A stretch of DNA of 64,000 bases. Origin: Trogon surrucura. Taxonomy: Eukaryota > Chordata > Aves > Trogoniformes > Trogonidae. Location: NCBI GenBank assembly GCA_020746105.1, contig CM036618.1, positions 14,801,001 through 14,865,000 on the forward strand, in the 5' to 3' direction. The first letter of the stretch is position 1, and every line of letters begins with the position of its first letter. Under the pieces are notes generated by a model. It did no database searches, was not told the origin of the DNA, and saw nothing but the letters and a program-made list of their open reading frames with translations. Both the position numbers and the translations under genes were made by a program. Shown here piece after piece: positions 12,020-23,296 of the stretch.

Positions 12020-12312
12020 GGAAGAGTTCTCTACAGCTACCTAAAAGGGGTTTGTAGTGAAGTGGGAGTGGCTCTCTTCTGCGAAGTAACAAGTGGTGGG
12101 ACAAGAGGAAATGACCTCAAGTTGCACCAGGGAAGGTTTAGATTGGACTCTGGGAAGAATTTGTTCACGAAAAGAGTGGTGAAGCATTGGAACAGGCTGC
12201 CCACGGAAGTGATGGAAACACCATTCCTGGAGGTATTCCTGTTGGTGCTCAGGAATATGGTTTAAGGTTAGACTTGATGATCTTAAAAGACTTTTCCAAC
12301 CTAAAATTCAAC
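12020..12312 (+). mobile_element. CR1 LINE 3' fragment
   Basis: A second plus-strand CR1 tail, separate from the one ending at 11880. The frame through 12265 encodes [17 protein letters not shown], a DRTRGN-like [11 protein letters not shown] block and [13 protein letters not shown]. It ends in a shortened 3' UTR (CTTTTCCAACCTAAAATTC) without the octamer tail. The sequence type differs from the neighbouring CR1, so it is a separate insertion. Confidence 0.85.
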
Positions 12313-12751
12313 GTAGAACAATTTTCTATTGTAGCATGCAATCACTTACACAGTCGTTTAAATCAGTGTCAACACATATAATATCTGTTGCTGATGCTCT
12401 ACAACATTATCAAAAGGATCTTATTTAGCAGGCTCATTATCCTCTGGATCTTTTAATGTGCATGCAGTTTGCATCCAATATTACAAGGGCATTCAAACCT
12501 AAAAAGAGATTACAGATTCAATGATATGCAGCAGAAAAGAATAAATTCTTTGATTGTCTAGATTTAAGTCTAGACAATATCCTTTATGAAGTGTACTTTA
12601 CTCTCTTGACTAATAAATGAATTAGGGCTTCATTAGTAAATCATTCTTATGAATCGTATTTATCTGTGACAGCATATTTGCTCTCCAAAATCTGTGAAAA
12701 TTAGTGGATATGGCATATAAAAGCAACAAAAAATAGTACTTATTTTATCAT
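12313..12751. other. unique AT-rich DNA
   Basis: No repeat or gene signal was seen between a CR1 and an LTR. Confidence 0.5.
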
Positions 12752-13910
12752 TGTCATGTTTCAGAGCCTACTACTCAGGCCAACAACAAAGATCCACAAG
12801 ATCACTCTCTCACTCCTTGCCCCGTCCGCAGCTCCACAGGGATGTGGAGAGAAAGAAACTCAACCAAAAAGGGTTCAAGGATTGAGATTAAGGACAGGGA
12901 GGGTAATAATCTACCATTTAAAATGATGAGGGAAGAAAACAAGAGAGAAACTTAGGGATAAAACATAGAGTTAATTCACTACCACCCTTCTCTGGAGACT
13001 TTCAAAACCTGACTGGATATGTTCCTGTGTGGCCAGTCCTAGGCGATCCTGCCTTGCAGGGGGTTGGACTAGATGATCTCTAGAGGGCCCTTCCAACCCC
13101 GAACATTCTGTGATTCTATGATTTACGGAAGCAGGATACTGAGAGGAATACACAAATAAATACAACCCGATCTTAAGTATACTTCCCCCTCTCCACCCCT
13201 GCCATTTTCATGGCTACCTTCTCCCTCTCTTTGGTGCAAGCCGGGGCAAGGTGTGAGGGGTTTGGTCCATCTGGCCATTACTCATGATCCATTTCAGCTC
13301 TTCCTTGAGAAAGAGGGCACCTTACATGCTTCATGGTGTTCGCTTCTCAGGAGGCAATCCTCTTCCTCCTTGTGAGTCCATCAGGGTCATGGATCCCTTC
13401 GGTCACGTCACCAGCTGATGCTTGATCTCTCTTCATTCTCACATGGGGGTCTTCAAGCACTGCTGGCTGCATCCTGGATGTCCTCACCACTGTCAGTCCC
13501 CTCAACTGGCAGGCAATCACCTTCCCGCCATCTCAACTACCACGGGGCTCCAGGGAGAGGTCCTGCTCTGGCAGGCTTCTCCCTCTCCTTCTCCTCCAGG
13601 CCCTTTTTCCTCTTTCTTCTCAGGGTTCCATTCTTTTGTTCTGCTCTCACCTCTTCCTCCTCCAGCAGAAAAAACCAACAACTCTCCAACACCAAATCAG
13701 GACAGATCAAGATGAGAGGAATCCCAAAAGAGAAAGAAAACAATGGGGTCTAAAATACTGTGATTGCAGAGGTGCTTATTAGCCTGGCTCTGTCCAGAAG
13801 CGGGTCCAACTCCAACCTGGGGTGGGAGAGGCTCTCAAAGTTTCTCAAGAGTCATCCCACACAGCTGCACCCAGCTTCCCAAAAACCCCACCAGATTCAC
13901 ACTCATGGCA
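12752..13910 (-). mobile_element. Solo ERV LTR, family A, copy 2, with nested CR1
   Basis: It begins TGTCATGTTTCAGAGCC on the plus strand and ends ACTCATGGCA, a decayed TGACA end. It shares the AACAACAAAG start region, the TTCAAGGATTGAGAT segment and the GAGAGGAATACACAAATAAA segment with copies 1 and 3. Flanks are ATCAT (12747-12751) and GTCAT (13911-13915), a 5-bp duplication with one mismatch. About 138 bp of CR1 tail is inserted at 12987-13124. Without it the LTR is about 1.02 kb, like copy 1. No internal viral sequence is present. Confidence 0.78.
12987..13124 (+). mobile_element. CR1 3' tail nested in an LTR
   Basis: Starts TTCTCTGGAGACTTTC and ends AACATTCTGTGATTCTATGAT, the usual CR1 tail. 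LTR family A sequence flanks both sides: the copy 1 segment around CAACTAGCTCATGG is where the break falls. So the CR1 integrated after the LTR. The sequence is close to the CR1 consensus type seen at 23.3 kb. Confidence 0.88.
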
Positions 13911-14744
13911 GTCATCAAACCATATTTAATCATAGCTCATTGAATACAATTTTAATTCCCTATTACTTGTTAGTTGTTCTTTTTCTGAGTGGTGACAAAT
14001 GTTATTATCTCTTTAAAAATTACCTTTTAATCTTACCTATATTATTTCTGTGACTTCACATTTAAAATAATTCTGTTGTCTCCGTGGCTCATGACTATAA
14101 GGTATTATTATAATATTGTTTTAATGATGATCTGTGAGAAATAAATAGGGTTTTGGCCATGTCATAAGCGCAAGTATTCACAACATCACGTTGCCATTAT
14201 AATCAAGAACTGTTCTGGCATATGTAAAAGAAAGGGTCTCAAACATTACAATAATGAGTAACAAATCATCTAAGATAGAGCTGCATGGGTATGCAGTCTG
14301 AATTACATTTTAAGCCCTAAAATTAATTTCTCCTTTATTAGAATGAGTCACCTTGGTAAATCAAAGTAGAGAACTGTATTGTTACAACCTAAGTGTTGTC
14401 TTTTGTTCTGTAATAAGTAAAAAGTTCTTTCTCTGTTCTTGTTCATTTCTAGCACTTTACATAAATTTCAAGCTCATTTAACAAAGAATAAGAACTCCAT
14501 GACTCTTGATAATAGCCACTTTATACCATAGTCAGTAGAAGAATGGCTCCTCCTCCAACTCTTCTCTGAAATGGCCTGAAGCACTGCTATAAAGATGTTC
14601 ATTTTTCTTCTCAGATGATACACATAATATGAAGCACCTGTGAAAATCCTTTTTGGCTAAAAAGTTCTGGGTTTTTTTGAGTGTGTTGTGATTTTACCCT
14701 GGAGGCTATATGTACTGTTTCGGTTTTAAGACTGCCCTTTCTGA
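13911..14744. other. unique AT-rich DNA
   Basis: No recognisable gene or repeat was seen. Confidence 0.5.
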
Positions 14745-14955
14745 GGCAGACTTTTCTCAGTGGTGCCCAGTGACAGGACCAGAGGCAATGAACACAAATT
14801 GAAACAGAGGAGGTTCTGTCTGAACATCAGGAAACACTTTTTCACTGTAGGGGTGATGAAACACTAGAACAGGTTGCCCAGGGAGGTGGTGATTTCTCCA
14901 TCCTTGGAGGTATTCAAAGGCCAACTGCACATGGTCCTGGTCAACTGACTGTCTG
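14745..14955 (+). mobile_element. CR1 fragment lacking its 3' tail
   Basis: Encodes, with breaks, the CR1 C-terminal block (a CCCAGTGACAGGACCAGAGG stretch and CACTAGAACAGGTTGCCCAG), then stops around GGTCCTGGTCAACTGACTG. The 3' UTR and octamer tail expected of a CR1 are absent, so it was truncated after insertion or its end has decayed beyond recognition. Confidence 0.8.
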
Positions 14956-15948
14956 ACTTTCAACATGTAGTATTGTCCCTCTTAGATTTCAATGTTCAAA
15001 GATTAAAAGTATATTATTTATAATAAACATGCATTTATTTTTAATAAATAAATAATATCTCACTTCCTCTAAAACCATTTAGACTGTAAGATACCTGAGA
15101 TTATCAGGACCACAGTAATGATTAATATTTTAACACTAAGAAGTACTGCTTCAGTTATTATCTTGATTTTCTCTCATTTTCACTCCATTCTCATTTGTTT
15201 TTAGAGTCACAGTCTCGGACCAGGAAAGAGCTGGGACAGATAGTATCTCTATATTATCCCGAAACTACATAATACAGAGGTATAATCTTGATATTTTTGG
15301 AAATTACCATAAAATTTAGCAAATAATAATGCAGTAATATTTATTTTACATAGTGAACTTATTTGTTGAACAACCTCTGCGTGTTTCAACTTGCAAAGCT
15401 AAGTTTCTCCAGACTTCGTTTTAAAAAACTATATATTTAACAGTACATAGCTTTCTCAACTGCTACTGGCGTAAGTATTTTTATCCATAATGTTCCAGAT
15501 ACTCAGGTATGTCATAGTAGTGATCACTATAATCTAGGGATAGACATGTAAATAGTTTTCTGCTACATTTCTAGCCTGTGACTTGATTGCTGCAGCAGCT
15601 TCCAAGCTGTTTAAATTTCTGTGTACAGAAATTAAGTGTTTATATCCAGTTTCCTATGTGTACTTATTCTCTCCATTATGACCGAGCACTACAGCAAAAA
15701 CAAACCCACGTTCTTTCTGAATTAGTTTTAGGCTGTTAGCATACTCTAGTAGTAACTAGGTAGTCACTGAGGTAATGAAAAGTTTCTGTCCTAGGGGAAT
15801 TTAAAATAATCTCAATCCAATAGAGCAGAGAAATAGTGTGGACTGATTTATCTAGTTAAACTGTAAGTAACCTAAGAGTTACTCAGTGTTTCCATACAAT
15901 GGAAGAAAATACCAAGAAGCTGATTACAAAAGTACTTTTATGGTTATG
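14956..15948. other. unique AT-rich DNA
   Basis: Contains AATAAATA-rich sequence near 15000-15060 but no gene or element hallmark. Confidence 0.5.
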
Positions 15949-16918
15949 TGTCCTAGTTTGACCCTGGCCAGCAGCCAGGTACCCACACAGCCACTCTCTC
16001 ACCCCCGCTTCTCTGCTAGACAGGGGGAGAAAATATTTCAAAGGGTTCAAGATTCGAGATAAGGACAGGGAGATCACTCTTATTTACCGTCCCGGGTAAA
16101 ATAGACTCGATTTTGGCAAAATTAATTACATTTATTAAGAGAACAAATCAGAGAGGTGTAGTGAGAAATAAGAGAAAGCGAACAGATCTTAAAAGCAGAA
16201 CACCTTCCCCCCATCCCTCCCTTCTTCCCGGTCTCAACATCAATCCCGGTTTCTCCACCTCCTCCCCCGAGCGGCGCAGGGGGACAGGCAATGGGGGTTG
16301 CGGTCAGTTCATCCGACGTTGGTTTCACCGCTTCTTCATTCCGGGGGAGGACTCTTCACTCTTCCCCAGGGCCATTGTGGGGTCCCTCTCACGGGAGACA
16401 AGCTTCACGCTCTCTTCTCTGATGTGAGTCATCCCACGAAGGGCAATTCATCACAAACTGCCCAATGTGAGACACCTCACGAGGGGCAGCCCACCCCTCG
16501 TGAGTCTGAGGTGCAGTCCTTCGGGGGAAACTGCCCATAGGCTGCAGGGGGACAACCTGCTTCACCATGGTCTTCACCACAGACCCGGGGGACTCTGTCT
16601 GCTCCAGCATCTGGAGCTCATCCTACCCCCTCTTCTTCTTCACTGACCTTGGTGTCTTCCCATATTCTCGCTCCTCTGTCTCTCTGCCAGTTGTTGTGTG
16701 TCACAGTTCTTTTTCCCCGTTCTTAAATATGTTTTTCACAGAGGCGTTCCTCTCCTATGACCTTACTGATAGGCTCAGCCTTGGCCAGCGGTGGGTCCCT
16801 CTTTGTAGCCGGCTGGCATTGGCTCTATCAAACTTGAGAAGCTTCTAGCAGCTTCTTGCAGAAGCCACCCTGCAGCTCCCCCCCCACTGCCAAAATCTGG
16901 TCAGGCCAACCCAATACA
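15949..16918 (-). mobile_element. Solo ERV LTR, family B (related to A)
   Basis: A 970-bp LTR. On the minus strand it opens TGTATTGGGTTGGCCTGACC and closes ...CAAACTAGGACA. Flanks are TTATG (15944-15948) and TTAGG (16919-16923), a 5-bp duplication with one mismatch. The segment GGGTTCAAGATTCGAGATAA and the early CACTCTCTCACCC align with family A, so B is a diverged relative. AATAAA on the minus strand at 16136-16131 lies near the LTR 3' end, as expected. It keeps CpG-rich patches (around 16260-16520) that the A copies have largely lost, suggesting it is younger than those. Open frames inside are incidental. Confidence 0.85.
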
Positions 16919-18875
16919 TTAGGAAAGCGAAATTTCATCCTGTAGTACTAGTAAAGTTAAATCCAAATAAAGAAAAAAACAAAATAATTGAATAAGTTTT
17001 ACACTGATATTATTACCAGAGAATAAATTTGCAGTCATAATCCATGTTTGATTAGTTATGATTTTGCTGGAAAATTGTGTTTTCTTTCATTAAGTTAATG
17101 CTTTGCACTGTACATTGAAGTTTACATTCACAGAGGAGTGAAGAAAAGTTTTCAGCAAGATCCTACACGGTGTTATTAAACATGTTTTACTGCTGGACTG
17201 TTGTGGATTTAATGGGCTTTTCTATCTGTTGACAGGAATTATTAAAGCCATAATTATAATGGGACCTACTAACCCATATCTTATTGTTGGAAGGATTGAA
17301 GATTTTTTTTTTTTAATTTTATTGCATCCAGGTTATATTTACAAGAAATTTAAACACCTGAGACCAAATAATTCAACCCTGGAGTAATTATAGTCTATTT
17401 TTTTTGAACAAAATTCAGGTTTCCTGGAAATTTTAATTATTGCAAAGTGTAGAGCTTACAGTTTCTTAGGTATCTACTAATTCTACCCCAAAAAATGCGA
17501 TAGTGGGAAAATAGATTCTATTTACACTTAATGACTAATTAGTTGCTTTACAGACTTTGAGAGTTTGTGAGACCTTGAGGTATAGGACAAGATTTCTTTT
17601 CTGTTTCATTGTCTTCTTAGACTACTTCATACAGCTCTTTCAGAATGAATTCATCAAATACAGTGCATTAAGGACATAGCAGATGGATTAACTAAGCAAG
17701 ATTTAATAATAATTGAAATTAAATGAATAGCATTATGTCATTTAGATTAGATTTCATCTATATGAAGTATTTCCCACTGATGAGGACTGCCAACTTGAGA
17801 GTATTATATATTCAGTATAAATTAAAAATTGGCAGTAAAGGTTTATTGACAAAATAAATTTCAATTAGCAGGTATTAAATATCTGCCCCTAACTAGAAAA
17901 AGGTAAGGTTGTTAGAGATAAATTTTGAGAAGGTTTATATGAGGCTGTTATGTTTATTGTGCATCATTTATCTTGTTTACAAGGCAGTTCATACAAAGGT
18001 AGCTAGCAGAAAAGCTTAGTAACACAACAGGCTATCTTGAATGAACATATCCAATTATTATAGAAATGACCCAGCTTCCATATTTTTCTTTTTCCTTTCC
18101 ATTTGGCATTCCTCATTAAGGCTCATTTTCCTCTAGTGGATCTCCATTGAGTTACAGAATAGTCAATACATCATGGGAAGAATATCTGATTATTATTTTT
18201 CTGCCTCTTGTGGAAAGCTTACAAAGTGGAGATGCTGTGAAAATATCATTTTGATAAGGTATATGTGATTTTTCTCCTTTTTTGCTGCACTAATTCTTCC
18301 CAGGCATATTTGTCTAAGTCAGATTTTCCAGTCAGAGCATACTGAACAAAAAGGAGGAAGAGTCCTATCCACAGCTACAGCTCTCAAATACAGAGCCACA
18401 AAACTTAGGGCTAGCCATCATGTTTGCTCCAATTACTAAAGCAAGATGGTAAGTAAAGGAAGCAAAAGAAGGTTCCAGAGGGTCTTCAAAATGAATGAAA
18501 ACAAGAAAACAAGCTACAAGATTTTTTTCTTTAAGAAAAACAACCAACAGCAACTGGCTAACAAGATGAGGAGAAAGGTACAGGACTCAGTACACAGCAC
18601 CAAGTCCAAGAGTTCAAGAGAATTAAATAAGTAGTTTGAAGGAAAACAAAGGGCTCAGCCTCAGTTCTCAGTTAATATCTGGCAGACTTTGATACCTACA
18701 CATGCATGATGCCTTTGGGGGATCCTAGGAAAATGCCAGGTTACTGATCAGGATGCCAGGGTGAAGAGACTGCTTTTATCTTTCCTCAGAAGTGCTTGCA
18801 GCCCTATTCGCAGCTACAACCTTGTTCTGCTGAGTACCTTACTGCTACATTTTGTTGTAGGGCTCCATACACTTT
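16919..18875. other. unique AT-rich DNA
   Basis: No element hallmark was seen. One segment with plausible plus-strand splice signals (18332-18448) is listed separately. The rest shows nothing I can name. Confidence 0.45.
18332..18448 (+). CDS. candidate internal exon, unknown protein
   Basis: A 117-bp open segment bounded by acceptor TTTTCCAG and donor ATG|GTAAGTAAAG. Read with one leading base it gives 38 codons beginning QSILNKKEEESYPQLQLS and ending FAPITKAR, with two trailing bases. I do not recognise the protein. Codon choice looks ordinary, but an open segment this short arises often by chance and no neighbouring exon with matching phase was identified. Seen: splice motifs and an open frame. 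Inferred: coding status. Confidence 0.2.
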
Positions 18876-19149
18876 TAGAATCATAGAATCATTAAGGCTG
18901 GAAAAAACCTCTAAGATCAAGTCCAACCATTAACCAATGACTACTAAACTATCATGAAGTGCCACTTCTTTCAGTAGAGCCTCCCTACCCTCAAGCGGAT
19001 CGACACTTCCACCCAGCTTGGTGTCATCTGCAAACTTACTAAGGGTACGCTCTGTCCCCTCGTCCAAATCATTGATGAAAATGTTGAACAGGACTGGGCC
19101 TAGTACTGAGCCCTGGGGAACACCACTCGTGCCCAGCCGCCAACTGGAT

Positions 19150-19875
19150 TTAACTCCATTGACCACAACTCTTTGGACTTGGCCATCTAACCAGTTTTTT
19201 TATCCAGCAAAACGTATGCCCATCCAAGCTCAGAACAATCAATTTCTCTAGGAGAAAGCCGTGGGCAGCAGTGTCGAATACCTTGCTAAAATCAAGGTAG
19301 ACAACATCCACAGCCTTTCCTTCATCCAACAAGTAGGTTGCTCTGTCATAGAAGGAAATCAGGCTTGTTAAACAGGACCTGCCCTTTGTAAATCCGTGCT
19401 GACTGGGCTTGATCACCTGGTTGTCCTGCATGTGCTGCATAATGGAACTCAGGATGATCTGCTCCATCAGCTTCCCTAGCACTGAAGTCAAACTGACAGA
19501 CCTGTAACTTCCTGGGTCATCCTTCTGTCCCTTCTTGAAGGTGGGTGTTATGCTGGCTGACTTCCAATCAGCTGGGACATCCCCAGTCAGCCAGGACTGC
19601 TGATAAATGAGGGACAGTGGCTTGGTGAGGACCACTAGCAGTTCTCTCAGAATTCTAGGATGAATCCCATCCGGCCCCATAGATTTGTGAACATTGATGT
19701 GGAGCAACAGGTTGCTGACCATCACCTCCTTGATTGTGGGGGGGACATTTTGCTCTTGATACCTGTGTCTTGGCTTGGAGGGCTGGCTTTCCTGAGTAAA
19801 AGTGTTTGTATTACTAAACACTGAGACAAAGAAGGCATTTAGCACCTCTGCCTTATCCTCATCTTTGGTTACCAT
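19150..19875 (-). pseudogene. CR1 ORF2 reverse transcriptase fragment
   Basis: A 241-codon open frame carrying the N-terminal half of a CR1-type RT. In order it has the KDEDKAEVLNAFF entry block, KSMGPDGIHPRILRELL, DDPGSYRSVSLTSV, QHGFTKGRSCLTSLISFYD and VDVVYLDFSKVFDT; the last holds the first catalytic Asp region. The frame is lost near the WIKKLV block, and the FADD catalytic pair lies downstream in another frame at about 19040-19018. In the family RT copies the LINE RNA at the nicked target. This copy cannot make a whole enzyme. Confidence 0.88.
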
Positions 19876-20219
19876 ATTTCCTCCTGGGTCTAGTAGGGAG
19901 TGGAGGCTTTCCCTGGTCTTTTTCTGGTTGTTAATTTATTTACAGAAACTTTTCTTGCTGTTGTTTACCTCTGAAGCCAGATTAATTTCGAGCTGGGCTT
20001 TGGGGCTTCTATTTATCTCCCTGCATAAACTAACAATATTCTCATATTTGTTATGAGTGACCTGTGCCCTCTTCCAGAGGTCAGGAACTCTCCTTTTTTT
20101 CCTGATTTTCAGACAAATCTCCCTATTCAGACAGGCTAGTCTTCTTTGCTGCTGGCTTGTCTTACAGTAGGTGGGGGATGGCCTGCTCCTGTACCTTTAA
20201 GACTTCAATCTTAGAGTGT

Positions 20220-20654
20220 TCAGCTTTCCTGGACTCCTCTATCCTTCAAAACTGACTTCCAAGGGATTCTATCAAGTAACCTCCTAAACAAGTCAAAGTC
20301 TGCCCTTTGGAAGTCCAAAGTGACAGTTTTGTTGTCCCCCCAATTAACATTTCTAAGAATAGAGAACTTAATCATTTCATGGTCATTGTTCCCTAGGCAG
20401 CCTGCAGGTGCCACATCCTCCACATGACCTTCTCTCTTCACAAACAGGAGGTCCAGCAGGGTGCCTTCCCTTGTTGGTTCACTCACCAGCTGTATGAGGA
20501 AGTTGTTCTCCACACATTCCAGGAACCTCCCAGATTGTTCCTTCTCTATTGTGTTGTATTTCCAGCAGATGCCTGGGAAGTTGAAGTTCCCCACAAGAAC
20601 AATAGCAAGTGATCGTGAGATTTCTCTCAAATGCTTATAGAATGCTTCATCCAC
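20220..20654 (-). pseudogene. CR1 ORF2 endonuclease fragment
   Basis: 145 codons of the C-terminal half of the apurinic-like endonuclease. The frame starts in the DEAFYKHLREISRS block, then has VGNFNFPGICW, where the family motif is GDFN (Asp replaced by Asn), EPTREGTLLDLLFV, and GNNDHEMIKF, where the catalytic SDH reads NDH. It continues past PWKSVLKDRGVQES to a stop. Bases 20220-19876 keep CR1 sequence but are frame-broken. In the family this domain nicks target DNA to prime reverse transcription; the substitutions and truncation argue that it is dead. Confidence 0.88.
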
Positions 20655-20745
20655 CTCACTGCTCTGGTTGGGAGGTCTATAGGAGACTCCCAGTTTTATT
20701 GACCCTTCCTCTTAACCTCATCCAGACACTCTTGACTCCCCATCA

Positions 20746-21461
20746 TCACTATACTGACATATCTTGGTACATTTGTGTTTTAAGTAGTATGATGGGATTA
20801 GTATTAGCAGGTTTCTTCAAATCTGTCATATTTATCAGAGCCAGAAAGGAGGGAACAATGTTTAGAATTTTGTATGTGAGAAAAAGTTGCTTATATAAAA
20901 CCACTGGGGTGGATTTCACCTCATCTGAACTCACAAGTCCTCAGTGTAGATATCTCAATCAAAGTTAACCTAGATGCCTTCATAGTCAACAGAGAAAAAT
21001 AAGCCCTAGAATTCTAATAATTACACAGATAAAGTTAAAAAAGGTAAACGTAATACCTACATTTTACCATTAGTTTCAATGGAGAAAGGGAGACATCCTA
21101 AGGAGATACATCCCATTTTAAAATATGTACCTAAAATTGTGTCTAATTACCTTTTGTAACTGGTCTTCTCTTGCTCTCTTCATTGACTACATATGTAATC
21201 CAGACAATTTTTTGGAGGTAAATTTTCAGATTCCTAGAGTTGAGAGATATGTTTCACTGACTTAATAGGTCAAAATTTATCGCACTGCACTAACAGATAC
21301 CAGTCTCTACAGGGCACAGAATTCACTCAAATAGTGCTAATTGCCACCAAGACTACTGCTTCTGGAACAATTCCTTTCTTGCGTTCTTTTGGCAGTTACT
21401 ATCACTATGTTTAGCAGACTGACAACATGTGAGTAAATCCAGGGCTTGGACTTCTCCTCAC
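20746..21461. other. unique DNA
   Basis: Between the CR1 5' truncation point and an LTR. Nothing further was recognised. Confidence 0.5.
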
Positions 21462-22288
21462 TGTCCTGGGTTTAGCTAAAAACCCAGTCCTGTTTAGTGA
21501 TTTTTACTTTCAGTTTAGCGTCTTCTAAAAGGCTGCACGTTCTGAAGTCAGCAGCATGTTTTTGCAGACAGTGTGTGCTACTGGCAGTGATAACACCTGA
21601 TGTTTACAGTCACTGCCTGGGACTGGTATGTAGAAAAGTTTTGGCTTATACTTATTCCTATAGTGACCAAGGCCACTGCTGGCTCTGGTGTGCCACGCTG
21701 GGGTTGCTGGGTAGTAAGAGGGGGGCACAAGGAAGTAAAAGGTGGCACCTCCGGGGAGTAATAGACAGGACAGGTGACCAACGAGAGTATTCCATCCCAT
21801 ATACGTCATATTTAGTATAAATTGAGTGATCATGAGAGTTTCGGCCCTTTTTTCGGCCCTTTTTCAGCCTTTTCGCCCTTCTTTTCTGCAATGGCCGGTG
21901 TCCAGAGAGGACTCCATCTGACCTCCTGATTTTGATCCGGATCCTGAGTTCCCAAATCCAGCTCCCTGAATCCAGCTCCTGCCGCCGCTGAGCCTGGGGT
22001 TTCCCCAGTGCCTCCTGCTCTGCAGCACCAGTGGGGATTGATATCGGGGGAGGGAGTCAGGTTTGATATCAGGCTACTATCTATAGTTGTATATAGTTCT
22101 TTACTTTTATCTTTTTATTATTATTTTCTATTATTTTCATTTCATATTAAAGCTGTTCTAGTTTTTTTTCTTCTCTAACTCGTAAGTCTCTCTGCCTCAT
22201 TCCCTTTTCTCTTCCTGTTTTGGGGGGGAAGAGGGGGTTAGAGAGAGTCTGTCCGCGTTAGTGGCCGGCCCAGCCCTAACCCACGACA
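21462..22288 (+). mobile_element. Solo ERV LTR, family D, perfect 5-bp target duplication
   Basis: An 827-bp LTR. It opens TGTCCTGGGTTTAGC and closes CTAACCCACGACA, giving TG...CA ends with short terminal inverted similarity (TGTC/GACA). It is flanked by CTCAC at 21457-21461 and 22289-22293, a perfect match. A TATA box (TATAAA, 21816-21821) and an ATTAAA polyadenylation signal (22146-22151) are in order on the plus strand and support the orientation. No internal viral genes are present. It is unrelated by eye to families A/B, C and E. Confidence 0.9.
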
Positions 22289-22293
22289 CTCAC

Positions 22294-23042
22294 AAATCAA
22301 ACAAAATCAATACTTCCACAGAAAAATAAATAAAACTATTTTGAACATCTGGGGAGTTTACACTTTAAGTGAATACAACATTCAAGAAAACACCCTGCTG
22401 ATAAAAGGAAAACTAACTTTTTTAGGCCTTCAGTTCAGCTTCTTTCAGCTCTCTGTTACGGTACTCTGTGGATGCAACGAAAATTCATGAGCCATCCTCT
22501 TCAGACATTGTCTTAGTGATTTCAGCTGCGATTTTCAACTGTGCTGCCAAATGTTTAAAAATCTGTGTAAAGTGGAAGTATAAAACCTTTATTAAATATC
22601 TCTTGTCTTATCTAAGAATTTTCTTCATTAAAATACAGGTTTATAATGATTTGTACATGGCATTAACATATCATGTTATAATTATGTAGCCATTTATCTG
22701 ACCCAAAAATTACATATGTGAAAGGCTTTAACATGGTACAAGCAGTAAATACGACAAAGCAGTGAGCTTTCTGAGGTCAGTAAATTGTTAAGAACAGCAT
22801 TTTAAAGAAGCCTGCCCAGGAGAGGTATCTTTTGTTACTTCCAGGAATTAATGTTCACATGTCATAGATAAACTAGGTAATAATCTGTTCTTATGAGTAA
22901 AGAGAAATATCTAAGAAAATATAGAATCATAGATTCTATATGAATGAATATATATTCTATATATATGAGTAAATCATGACCACCATCAGGTCATTTTCCG
23001 GTACATTACTTGAGAGATTACTTTAAAACAACCTCAAGGCAT
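22294..23042. other. unique AT-rich DNA with an inverted repeat
   Basis: No gene was seen. 22920-22940 reads TATAGAATC-ATA-GATTCTATA, a 9-bp-arm inverted repeat resembling two CR1 tail octamers head to head, followed by a TA-rich run. Confidence 0.5.
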
Positions 23043-23135
23043 TTCACAGAATCACAGAATATTACGAGTTGGATGGGACTTTGAAAGATCTTCTAGTCCA
23101 GCCCCTTTCCTGGTACGCTGGAAGGGCTATACCCT
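23043..23135 (-). mobile_element. CR1 3' tail, very short
   Basis: The plus strand starts TTCACAGAATCACAGAATAT and keeps the GATCTTCTAGTCCAGCCCC core, then ends. About 90 bp of CR1 3' UTR in minus orientation. Confidence 0.8.
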
Positions 23136-23296
23136 TTTTGAGCACACAATTCTATTTCTTGTCTTTATGACACTGTTTTGATCCCTAACTATATTTGGGT
23201 AACATTAATACCCAGACTCCTCCTAAAAGGAGTTTCTTGCTCTATTAAAAGAATCCTTAAAGTAACTGGCAGACTTCCCTGGCCACTTGTTAAGTA

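Larger units (their letters stand above)
18876..20745 (-). mobile_element. CR1 LINE, 1.9 kb, endonuclease plus RT, C-terminal part deleted
   Basis: A minus-strand CR1 running from the endonuclease region (about 20745) through RT to a 3' tail at 18876 (TAGAATCATAGAATC on the plus strand). At about 18966 the sequence jumps from just after the RT catalytic region ([10 protein letters not shown]) to a short 3' UTR, so roughly the last third of ORF2 is missing. Its tail type (CCAACCATTAACC) matches the copy at 39.3 kb and differs from the copies at 23.3 and 32.8 kb. Multiple frameshifts separate the coding pieces, which are listed below. Confidence 0.92.

Noticed and set aside
16113..16848. Several overlapping frames of 80-104 codons
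   Set aside because: Inside the family B LTR; non-coding regulatory sequence.
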